Below, one piece after another: positions 44,736 through 51,842 of a DNA stretch of 56,027 bases; position 1 is the first letter of the stretch; each line of letters begins with the position of its first letter. Position numbers and translations under genes: made by a program. The notes under the pieces were generated by a model. That model ran no database searches. It saw only the letters and a list, made by a program, of their open reading frames with translations, and was not told where the DNA came from. The stretch covers positions 1 through 56,027 of the forward strand of contig NZ_AYLO01000090.1 in NCBI RefSeq assembly GCF_000496735.2, written 5' to 3'. The DNA is from Methyloglobulus morosus KoM1 (GTDB lineage Bacteria > Pseudomonadota > Gammaproteobacteria > Methylococcales > Methylomonadaceae).

Positions 44736-45505
44736 GCCTGGCAAAACGCATCATACCTTGTCTGGATGTGGACAATGGCCGTGTCGTTAAAGGGGTTAAG
44801 TTTGTCGATATTCGGGACGCAGGCGATCCGGTCGAAATTGCACGGCGTTATGATAAGGAAGGTGCGGATGAAATCACCTTCCTTGACATAACGGCAACCC
44901 ATGACAACCGAAACACGATGGTACATGTGGTCGAACAGGTCGCCAGCGAAGTGTTTATTCCGTTGACGGTGGGCGGCGGTATACGTACGTTGGAGGATAT
45001 ACGCCGAATGCTCAATGCAGGCGCGGATAAGGTCAGCATCAACAGTGCCGCCGTGTTTAATCCTGAATTTGTCCGCGAAGCGGCTGAACGCTTTGGTTCA
45101 CAATGTATTGTTGTCGCAATAGATGCCAAAAAGACCAGCCAGCCGGATGAAACGGGCCGGTGGGAAATTTTTACCCATGGCGGTCGCAAAGGCACAGGCA
45201 TTGATGCCGTTGAATGGGCAAAAAAGATGGTCGCGTACGGCGCAGGTGAAATCCTATTGACGAGCATGGACAGGGATGGCACGCGCATCGGTTTCGACCT
45301 GCCCTTAACCCGTGCCATTAGCGAGGCGGTAGGCGTACCCGTGATCGCATCGGGCGGTGTCGGCAATTTGGATCACTTAGCAGACGGTATTATTGAAGGC
45401 AAGGCCGATGCGGTGTTGGCGGCCAGTATTTTCCATTTTGCAGAACATACCATCCGTGAAGCCAAAGAACGCATGGCGGAACGCGGTATCGAGGTACGTC
45501 TATGA
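44732..45505 (+). CDS. hisF: Imidazole glycerol phosphate synthase, cyclase subunit (HisF)
   Basis: A 257-residue TIM-barrel partner of HisH. It begins [19 protein letters not shown] with the catalytic Asp, has [12 protein letters not shown], and the second catalytic Asp in [15 protein letters not shown], with VIASGGVGN near the end. It overlaps hisI by four bases. Confidence 0.97.
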   Translation: MSLAKRIIPCLDVDNGRVVKGVKFVDIRDAGDPVEIARRYDKEGADEITFLDITATHDNRNTMVHVVEQVASEVFIPLTVGGGIRTLEDIRRMLNAGADKVSINSAAVFNPEFVREAAERFGSQCIVVAIDAKKTSQPDETGRWEIFTHGGRKGTGIDAVEWAKKMVAYGAGEILLTSMDRDGTRIGFDLPLTRAISEAVGVPVIASGGVGNLDHLADGIIEGKADAVLAASIFHFAEHTIREAKERMAERGIEVRL

Positions 45506-45897
45506 CGGAAGCCTGGCTAGATGAAATTCGATGGACTGACGAAGGCTTAGTCCCGGCAATTGCCCAAGATGCCGAAACCGGCAATATTCTCATGTTTGCC
45601 TGGATGAACCGGGAGTCCTTAGCTTTAACGGTAAGCGAAGGCTACGCCGTGTACTGGTCGAGATCGCGCAATAAACTCTGGCGCAAAGGCGAGGAATCAG
45701 GGCATCGGCAAAAATTAGCCGGTATTTATCTCGATTGCGATGAAGATGTTATTTTATTGATGGTCGAACAAATGGGTGGCATTGCCTGTCATACAGGAAG
45801 GGAAAGCTGTTTTTACCGGCAATTATTGGACGGTAAATGGTTAACAGTAAAGCCCGTTTTAAAAAATCCAAAAACGATCTATCAGAATCATGAGTGA
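45502..45897 (+). CDS. hisI: Phosphoribosyl-AMP cyclohydrolase (HisI)
   Basis: A 131-residue separate cyclohydrolase (third step). Typical motifs are [31 protein letters not shown] and the Cys-containing [27 protein letters not shown]. It overlaps hisE by eight bases; in other bacteria the two are fused. Starts ATG within the hisF stop. Confidence 0.97.
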   Translation: MTEAWLDEIRWTDEGLVPAIAQDAETGNILMFAWMNRESLALTVSEGYAVYWSRSRNKLWRKGEESGHRQKLAGIYLDCDEDVILLMVEQMGGIACHTGRESCFYRQLLDGKWLTVKPVLKNPKTIYQNHE

Positions 45898-46207
45898 AAT
45901 ATTGCAACAACTGGCGCAAGTTCTTGAGCAGCGCAAGCTGGAACCAACAGAAAAATCCTATGTGGCTGGCCTTTACGCTAAGGGATTGGATACGATACTG
46001 AAAAAAATTGGCGAGGAAGCCGCTGAAACCATCATCGCCGGAAAAGGCGGCGACAAGCAACAAATTATATATGAGACTGCCGATCTTTGGTTTCATTGCA
46101 TGGTGCTGCTCGCCAGCCAAGATCTTAGTCCAGATGATGTGTTAGCGGAACTGCAACGGCGTTTTGGCCTGTCCGGTATTGAAGAAAAATCCAAGCGTAA
46201 ATCTTAG
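45890..46207 (+). CDS. hisE: Phosphoribosyl-ATP diphosphatase (HisE)
   Basis: A 105-residue all-alpha MazG-like enzyme, second step of the pathway. The acidic [13 protein letters not shown] and [14 protein letters not shown] helices carry the metal-binding residues. It ends the his genes 48 bases before tatA. hisG and hisD are not in this window. Confidence 0.96.
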   Translation: MSEILQQLAQVLEQRKLEPTEKSYVAGLYAKGLDTILKKIGEEAAETIIAGKGGDKQQIIYETADLWFHCMVLLASQDLSPDDVLAELQRRFGLSGIEEKSKRKS

Positions 46208-46255
46208 GTAAACGGTATATGCTATATTTAGCGAGCAAACTTTTCGGGAGCCACA

Positions 46256-46471
46256 ATGGGCATTAGTGTTACAAAATTGTTGATCGTATTGGTGATTATT
46301 GTTGTCATATTCGGCACTAAACGACTTAAAAATGTCGGCGGCGACTTAGGTGCGGCCATCAAAAGCTTCCGAAATGCGATGAGTGAAGAGGAAGAAAAAG
46401 GGGCCGCAAAACCTAGTGAAGAAAAGCCAATAGACGGTGAAGTGACTTCCAAAAAAGACGATAACGGCTAA
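46256..46471 (+). CDS. tatA: Twin-arginine translocase subunit TatA
   Basis: A 71-residue protein: one N-terminal membrane helix (TKLLIVLVIIVVIFGT), the FGTKRLKNVGGDLG amphipathic helix with the conserved Phe-Gly, and a charged tail. It forms the pore of the Tat system. A GGGAG (46246-46250) precedes the ATG. It overlaps tatB by one base. Confidence 0.95.
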   Translation: MGISVTKLLIVLVIIVVIFGTKRLKNVGGDLGAAIKSFRNAMSEEEEKGAAKPSEEKPIDGEVTSKKDDNG

Positions 46472-46806
46472 TGTTTGAAGTAGGCTTTTCCGAAATTTGC
46501 ATGGTCGCACTGGTTGCATTGCTGGTTATCGGGCCGGAAAAACTACCTAAGGTCGCCCGGATGGCAGGATTTTGGGTTGCCAAATCAAAGCGGATGGTGG
46601 CCTCTGTCAAACAAGAAATCCATGAAGAATTTCAGGCGGAAGAACTCCGGCAATCGTTAAAAAACCAAACCGGAATCAGTGAGTTCCAGAAAATTTTGGA
46701 AGATACATCGAATGATGTCCATGCCATTAAAAGCGCAATCAGCAAAAAATCGGAAGCCGTCGTCAGCTTGACGCAAACAAACACCGAGCAGGATGAGCGA
46801 AAATAA
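46471..46806 (+). CDS. tatB: Twin-arginine translocase subunit TatB
   Basis: A 111-residue protein with the N-terminal helix MFEVGFSEICMVALVALLVIGPEKLPKVARMAG and the Glu-Pro-rich amphipathic stretch of TatB, then a helical tail. TatB and TatC form the signal-peptide receptor. It overlaps tatC by 14 bases. Confidence 0.95.
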   Translation: MFEVGFSEICMVALVALLVIGPEKLPKVARMAGFWVAKSKRMVASVKQEIHEEFQAEELRQSLKNQTGISEFQKILEDTSNDVHAIKSAISKKSEAVVSLTQTNTEQDERK

Positions 46807-47584
46807 TACCGAAGAAGAACTAGAGCAATCCGGGCAAACATTTATTAGCCACCTGATTGAGCTACGTGACCGCTTACTAAAAATAATTGCCTGCGTACTC
46901 ATCATTTTCTTAGGTTTAACTTTCTACGCCAATCAAATTTACAGTTTCATCGCTGGACCCTTGCTGAAGCACATGCCAGCAAACAGTACGATGATTGCGA
47001 TTGATGTGGCATCGCCTTTTTTAACCCCATTCAAACTGGCGTTGATCGTCGCCATATTCGCTTCCATTCCCGTTATCCTCTACCAATTCTGGGCGTTTGT
47101 CGCGCCGGGTTTGTATAAGCATGAGCGCAAGCTTATCCTGCCCCTATTAATTTCCAGTTCTTTGTTATTTTATGCGGGCGTGGCTTTCGCCTACTTCGTT
47201 GTCTTTCCCTTGGTGTTTGGATTTTTGACCGCAGCCGCTCCTGTCGGCGTTGCTGTGATGACCGACATCACCAAATACCTGGATTTTGCCTTGACCATGT
47301 TCTTTGCTTTTGGCATCTGTTTCGAAGTGCCAATCTTTACCATCGTCATGGTGTGGACGGGCTTGGTCACGCCCGCGCAATTGGCCGAACAACGTCCTTA
47401 TGTCATCGTTGGGGCATTTATCATTGGCATGTTCCTGACTCCGCCAGATGCGGTTTCCCAGACTATGTTGGCTATCCCGATGTGGTTGTTATTTGAGATT
47501 GGCTTGTTTTTTTCCAGATTATTTACACGTAAGTCAGATCACGAAAACGAAATGTTACAAGCGATTGAGAAAAAGATCGATTAG
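46793..47584 (+). CDS. tatC: Twin-arginine translocase subunit TatC
   Basis: A 263-residue six-helix inner-membrane receptor. Conserved features are the FISHLIELRDRLLK N-terminus, the PVILYQFWAFVAPGLYKHERK loop, FAFGICFEVPIF and FIIGMFLTPPDAVSQ. It ends by overlapping the convergent flavoprotein gene by four bases. Confidence 0.96.
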   Translation: MSENNTEEELEQSGQTFISHLIELRDRLLKIIACVLIIFLGLTFYANQIYSFIAGPLLKHMPANSTMIAIDVASPFLTPFKLALIVAIFASIPVILYQFWAFVAPGLYKHERKLILPLLISSSLLFYAGVAFAYFVVFPLVFGFLTAAAPVGVAVMTDITKYLDFALTMFFAFGICFEVPIFTIVMVWTGLVTPAQLAEQRPYVIVGAFIIGMFLTPPDAVSQTMLAIPMWLLFEIGLFFSRLFTRKSDHENEMLQAIEKKID

Positions 47585-48834
47585 GGGCCCGTATTTGCTG
47601 GATTAGCTAACCATTCCAATACGCCTTCTCCTGCCGTTTTCCCGCAGGCAAAACAAGCAGTCAACAGATAGCCACCGGTCGGTGCTTCCCAATCCAACAT
47701 TTCACCTGCGCAAAATATGCCGGGTAAATGACGTAGCATTAGGTGCTTATCTAGGGCATCAAAACTTACCCCACCCGCGCTACTGATGGCTTCTTCGATG
47801 GGGCGGGTTGCCGTCAGTTTGATGGGCAATGATTTTATGGCCGAACAGAGCTCGATTGGATTGTTCATATCTTCGGCAGACAAAACTTCGCGCAGCAATG
47901 CCGCTTTTACACCTTCAATGCCCAAACGTTTACGAAGGTGGTTTGCCATAGACTGTTTGCCACGGGGGTGGGGAAACTTTTCTATCAATGAGGATAATGT
48001 TTTATCCGGCGTTAAATCCAGGGTTAAGGTTGCCGTCCCATTGTTTGCGATTTCATCGCGCAAAGGTGCGGAAAGTGCATAAATTAAACCGCCTTCAATG
48101 CCAGTATCTGTTATGACGCAATCACCTTGTTGGCGATAATCTTTACAAGTCGCAATGACCGATTTCAAAGGCTGACCAGCAAACCGTTCACGGAAATGGT
48201 CCTTCCAAGCCACATCAAAGCCGCAATTTGCGGGTGCTAATCGATTAACTTGAACCCCACGCGCCACTAGCAATTCCACCCAAGCCCCGGTTGAACCAAG
48301 TTGTGGCCAACTACCGCCGCCTAAAGCCAGGACGACCGCATCGGTAACGACTTCCTTTTCCCCTTGAGGCGACATAAAGCGTAGGGCTTGCGGATTAGAT
48401 ATGCTCCAACCCAGCCATTGGTGCCGCACATGGAAGGTTACGCCGCTTTGCCGCAATCGGTGCAACCAAGCCCGTAATAACGGTGCGGCTTTCATTTCAG
48501 CCGGAAAAATGCGCCCAGATGATCCAATGAAAGTTTCAATCCCCAATTCATGTACCCATGCCCTGAGTGCATGGGCTTCAAAACGGTCCAATATCGGCTT
48601 GATGTAAGCACTACGAGAGCCATATCGGGACAAGAACACATCGTAGGGGTCGGAATGCGTTATATTTAGTCCGCCTTTGCCTGCCATCAGGAATTTTCGT
48701 CCGACTGATGGCATGGCATCATAGACGTTAACCTTTAAGCCGGCTTGGCTGATTATTTCGGCAGCCATTAATCCGGCGGGGCCACCGCCAATGACGGCAA
48801 CGGTTTTATCTGAATAAGCGGATGGTTTTGGCAT
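47581..48834 (-). CDS. BaiN/YhiN-family FAD-dependent flavoprotein (HI0933-like)
   Basis: A 417-residue FAD-dependent oxidoreductase of the HI0933/BaiN family. The FAD motif is VIGGGPAGLMAAE (Gly16, 18, 21), followed by the family marker RKFLMAGKGGLNITHSDP, and the C-terminal GEMLDWEAPTGGYLLTACFACG. I placed the start at 48834 (MPKPSAYSDKTVAVIGGG), since an upstream 69-residue extension to 49041 lacks any family similarity and overlaps the cupin gene on the other strand. The physiological reaction of the family is not firmly known. It is convergent with tatC. Confidence 0.9.
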   Translation of the reverse strand: MPKPSAYSDKTVAVIGGGPAGLMAAEIISQAGLKVNVYDAMPSVGRKFLMAGKGGLNITHSDPYDVFLSRYGSRSAYIKPILDRFEAHALRAWVHELGIETFIGSSGRIFPAEMKAAPLLRAWLHRLRQSGVTFHVRHQWLGWSISNPQALRFMSPQGEKEVVTDAVVLALGGGSWPQLGSTGAWVELLVARGVQVNRLAPANCGFDVAWKDHFRERFAGQPLKSVIATCKDYRQQGDCVITDTGIEGGLIYALSAPLRDEIANNGTATLTLDLTPDKTLSSLIEKFPHPRGKQSMANHLRKRLGIEGVKAALLREVLSAEDMNNPIELCSAIKSLPIKLTATRPIEEAISSAGGVSFDALDKHLMLRHLPGIFCAGEMLDWEAPTGGYLLTACFACGKTAGEGVLEWLANPANTGP

Positions 48835-48891
48835 GCTGTTTATGATGCAATTGGCAGGATGCAACGGTCTTTTAATGGAGTACAAAAACCC

Positions 48892-49233
48892 ATGAAACCT
48901 GAAAAAGAAAATATCTTCGATAACATTCCGGCAATCATACCGGAAGAGCTGGTTGAAAACTTGCTGGTACGGGAAAATCTTAAAATAGAAAGGATTGTTT
49001 CCCAAGGTCACGCCACACCCCGAGGGGAATGGTACGACCAAGCCTGGGATGAATGGGTGCTGTTGCTACAAGGCGAGGCGATACTGTCTTATGAAGACGG
49101 CTCTACAATGAATATGAAGAAGGACGATTACGTACGAATTCCCGCCCATGTTAAACACAGGGTTGAGTGGACGCAGCCAGGAGCAAATACGGTCTGGCTG
49201 GCGATCCATTTTTTGTCCTCTATGAAGGCATAG
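48892..49233 (+). CDS. Cupin-fold protein
   Basis: A 113-residue single-cupin protein. The two cupin motifs can be seen: EWVLLLQGEAILSYEDGS and RIPAHVKHRVEW, with the His of the second motif; the first motif has few metal ligands. I placed the start at ATG 48892, because an earlier in-frame ATG (48859) gives an N-terminus unlike the rest. Function unknown; it starts 57 bases from the flavoprotein start on the opposite strand (divergent). Confidence 0.8.
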   Translation: MKPEKENIFDNIPAIIPEELVENLLVRENLKIERIVSQGHATPRGEWYDQAWDEWVLLLQGEAILSYEDGSTMNMKKDDYVRIPAHVKHRVEWTQPGANTVWLAIHFLSSMKA

Positions 49234-49236
49234 GGC

Positions 49237-49575
49237 TTATTTTTTGGGTGCGGTTGCGGCAGTATTTTTTGGTACTCCTTTATCCGCCCCAGGTACCGGC
49301 ACAGGGACAGCTTCAGGGATTGGCACGGGCACGGGCGCAGCACTTGCGGCAGCAGGTTTTGCGTGTTTTGCGGCCAGTTTTGCCTGTCTGTTGCCCTCGC
49401 CGTACATGGTCATGACGATCATGACGCTGACAGTGGTGATTGCCATCACTATCCAGCGCGTGGGTTTCTTCATAAAAAATAAGGCCCATTTTGGCTTTAT
49501 CATGCCGACGACGAAAAAAAGCAACGTCAATAAGCCCAAATTCATGGCGTGTAATAACAGCGTGTGTTGGGACAT
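49237..49575 (-). CDS. Small membrane protein with Pro/Ala/Val tail
   Basis: A 112-residue protein of no known family. Two hydrophobic helices occur at about residues 9-30 (LHAMNLGLLTLLFFVVGMI) and 40-57 (WIVMAITTVSVMIVM), then a Lys/Ala stretch and a low-complexity Pro-Val repeat tail (VPVPIPEAVPVPVPGAD). The tail resembles flexible spacers of surface- or cell-wall-linked proteins. It is convergent with the cupin gene (gap of three bases). Confidence 0.7.
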   Translation of the reverse strand: MSQHTLLLHAMNLGLLTLLFFVVGMIKPKWALFFMKKPTRWIVMAITTVSVMIVMTMYGEGNRQAKLAAKHAKPAAASAAPVPVPIPEAVPVPVPGADKGVPKNTAATAPKK

Positions 49576-49781
49576 CTTTTATCCTGGTTAACAGTTACAA
49601 ATTATCGCTACATTATCCTGTAGCCGCGCCTTGTTTTGCAACATAACATGAATTTTGTGGAAGGAAACAGCAAAAGCCCAGACCTTATTGCAGATGACTG
49701 CTAAAATCATCCGTGAATGGCAGGATAAGGTCGAGCGTCTGCTTGGCAAAATTTTAGGCTAAATCATCATCAGGAGGGTTT

Positions 49782-50699
49782 ATGAGTGCAGGTATCGTGT
49801 TTTTAACATTACTGGTCTTCGCAGTGGTGCTGGTGATTATGAGTGTCAAGTCGGTGAACCAAGGCATGGAGTTTACCGTAGAGCGTTTTGGGCGCTATAC
49901 CAAAACCTTAACGCCGGGCTTGAACATCATCATGCCCGTTATCGACCGAATCGGCGCAAAAATGATTATGATGGAACAAGTCATGAACGTGCCGTCCCAG
50001 GAAATCATCACCAAAGACAATGCAATGGTGACCGTTGATGGCGTGGTGTTCTACCAGGTCATGGATACGCCCAAGGCGGCGTATGAAGTCAGGAATCTCG
50101 ATGCCGCCATCTTGAACCTGACCATGACCAATATCCGTACCGTCATGGGTTCTATGGATTTGGATGAACTATTGTCCAAACGTGATGAGATCAATGCTCG
50201 CTTGTTATCTGTGGTTGATGAGGCGACTGGGCCTTGGGGAATAAAAATCACCCGTATTGAAATCAAGGATATATCGCCCCCTAAAGATCTGGTCGAAGCA
50301 ATGGGACGGCAGATGAAGGCCGAGCGCTTAAAGCGTGCCTCTATCCTGGAAGCAGAAGGTTTGCGGCAGTCTGAAATACTCCGTGCAGAAGGCGCGCAGC
50401 AAGCGACAATCCTGGAAGCCGAAGGCCGCAAGGAAGCCGCCTACCGCGAAGCCGATGCCCGTGAGCGTCTGGCACAAGCCGAAGCCAAAGCGACAGCGAT
50501 GGTTTCAGAAGCCATCGCAAAGGGGAATATCCAAGCAATCAACTATTTTGTCGCGCAAAAATACATTGAATCGTTAAAAGAAGTCGCCTCGGCAAGCAAC
50601 AGCAAAATCGTTTTCATGCCGCTGGAAGCAGGCAACATCATCGGCGCATTGGGAGGCATTGCCGAACTGGCAAAAGACGCAATGGCGAAAAAGGGGTAA
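49782..50699 (+). CDS. qmcA: SPFH/band 7 membrane protease-regulator protein (QmcA)
   Basis: A 305-residue stomatin-like protein, the same length as Escherichia coli QmcA. It has an N-terminal hydrophobic helix (GIVFLTLLVFAVVLVIMSV), the SPFH domain (about 30-190; RFGRYTKTLTPGLNIIMP) and an Ala/Glu/Arg-rich coiled coil (about 195-250). An AGGAGG site (49772-49777) stands four bases before the ATG. The neighbouring nfeD is its usual partner. It likely organises membrane domains and proteases such as FtsH; that role is from the family. Confidence 0.94.
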   Translation: MSAGIVFLTLLVFAVVLVIMSVKSVNQGMEFTVERFGRYTKTLTPGLNIIMPVIDRIGAKMIMMEQVMNVPSQEIITKDNAMVTVDGVVFYQVMDTPKAAYEVRNLDAAILNLTMTNIRTVMGSMDLDELLSKRDEINARLLSVVDEATGPWGIKITRIEIKDISPPKDLVEAMGRQMKAERLKRASILEAEGLRQSEILRAEGAQQATILEAEGRKEAAYREADARERLAQAEAKATAMVSEAIAKGNIQAINYFVAQKYIESLKEVASASNSKIVFMPLEAGNIIGALGGIAELAKDAMAKKG

Positions 50700-50702
50700 A
50701 CC

Positions 50703-51140
50703 ATGGCTGATTTTGTTTTCTGGTACTGGTGGGTGCTGGCGTTTGCATTCCTTATCCTGGAAATGCTCACGCCAGGATTTTTCTTCATGTGGCTGGCGCT
50801 TTCCGGCCTTATAACCGGTGCAGTCGTCGGGTTGACCCCTACATTAAGCATCAACATACAGGTGTTCATCTTTTCTGCTTGTGCCATTGTGGCGGTTACC
50901 GTCTGGCGGCTCTACGGCAAGAAATACCCTGTCGAAACCGACCAACCCTTGCTCAACAAGCGCGGCGCACAATATATCGGGCGAATTTTCCCTCTGTACG
51001 CCGCCATCGAAAACGGCGAAGGCAAAATCAAAGTGGACGACACCATCTGGAAAGTCCAGGGCGAAGACTGCGACATCAGCACCAAAGTCAAGGTGACGGG
51101 TATGCGGGGGATGGTGTTGTATGTGGAGAAGGTGGGATAA
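50703..51140 (+). CDS. NfeD-family membrane protein
   Basis: A 145-residue protein of the short NfeD type (YbbJ-like) with three to four hydrophobic helices followed by an OB-fold tail (RIFPLYAAIENGEGKIKVDDTIWKVQGED). It works together with the preceding SPFH protein, from which it is separated by three bases. No catalytic motif is known for this type. Confidence 0.92.
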   Translation: MADFVFWYWWVLAFAFLILEMLTPGFFFMWLALSGLITGAVVGLTPTLSINIQVFIFSACAIVAVTVWRLYGKKYPVETDQPLLNKRGAQYIGRIFPLYAAIENGEGKIKVDDTIWKVQGEDCDISTKVKVTGMRGMVLYVEKVG

Positions 51141-51165
51141 AACTTAGTAATTCATAAGGGTCGTA

Positions 51166-51228
51166 AGCTGGGTTGAGGCACGATAACCAGCGTTGGGTAT
51201 TGGGTTTCCGCTTTGTTCCAACCCAGCT
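51166..51228. repeat. Dispersed palindromic repeat (GCTGGGTTGAGGCACGA-type)
   Basis: Arms 51166-51175 and 51219-51228 are perfect inverted copies (AGCTGGGTTG / CAACCCAGCT) with an inner, weaker palindrome. The GCTGGGTTGAGGCACGATAACC core is one I know as a common dispersed repeat in gammaproteobacteria. Confidence 0.6.
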
Positions 51229-51307
51229 ATATGAAACTAGGTGATAGCAATCGCCTTAGCTATCGACCTGTTGTGTATTTAGAGGCGCTACCAACAGGAG
51301 AAAGACG

Positions 51308-51682
51308 ATGAATTGGTTTTTGGCGGCGCTTAACAAGTACGCGGATTTTTCTGGACGCGCCCAACGAAGTGAATATTGGTACTTTTATTTATTCTATATC
51401 TTGATTTATATCGCATTGGCCATGGTAGGTGGGTGGGTCGGTTCGTTAAGCGATAATTCGGGTGTAGGCATGGGCATACTCATGGGGCTATTCACGCTAG
51501 GAATGCTTATGCCTTCCATTGCTGTCGGGGTCAGGCGGCTACATGACACGGACCGGAGCGGCTGGTGGATGCTCATTGGATTAATCCCTATCATTGGGGG
51601 AATCGTACTGCTGGAGTTCTGCGTTCAAGATAGCCAACCAACGACCAATCGATTCGGCCCAAATCCGAAAATAACCGCTTAA
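51308..51682 (+). CDS. DUF805 membrane protein
   Basis: A 124-residue inner-membrane protein of the DUF805 family: the N-terminal YADFSGRAQRSEYWYF motif, three to four hydrophobic helices, and the conserved RRLHDTDRSGWWMLIGLIPIIGGIVLL segment near the end. It should be in the membrane; function unknown. It stands alone, with dispersed repeats on both sides. Confidence 0.92.
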   Translation: MNWFLAALNKYADFSGRAQRSEYWYFYLFYILIYIALAMVGGWVGSLSDNSGVGMGILMGLFTLGMLMPSIAVGVRRLHDTDRSGWWMLIGLIPIIGGIVLLEFCVQDSQPTTNRFGPNPKITA

Positions 51683-51802
51683 TTTAAACAATGGCTGTAT
51701 AGGGGGGCTCTGAATAAGCCTACCGTCCTTGGTTAGGCAAGCTCACCGCAAACGGGGTATCAGCTTTACTGTTCGCTTGATATGCCTTCGATAAATTCAG
51801 CC

Positions 51803-51831
51803 TGTAGCCTGGATGAAGCTTTCAGGCTACA
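51803..51831. repeat. Palindromic repeat (TGTAGCCTG / CAGGCTACA)
   Basis: Two perfect nine-base arms (51803-51811 and 51823-51831) flank an 11-base loop (GATGAAGCTTT). The GTAGCCTGGATGAAGC-like sequence is another dispersed repeat familiar from gammaproteobacteria. It lies just beyond the stop of the UPF0182 gene on the - strand. No U-tract. Confidence 0.55.
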
Positions 51832-51842
51832 TTTGCCCTACC

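Noticed and set aside
47581-49041. Longer start (486 residues) for the BaiN-type flavoprotein
   Set aside because: The extra 69 residues have no FAD-protein character, cover the cupin gene on the other strand, and the family begins at MPKPSAYSDKTVAVIGGG (48834).
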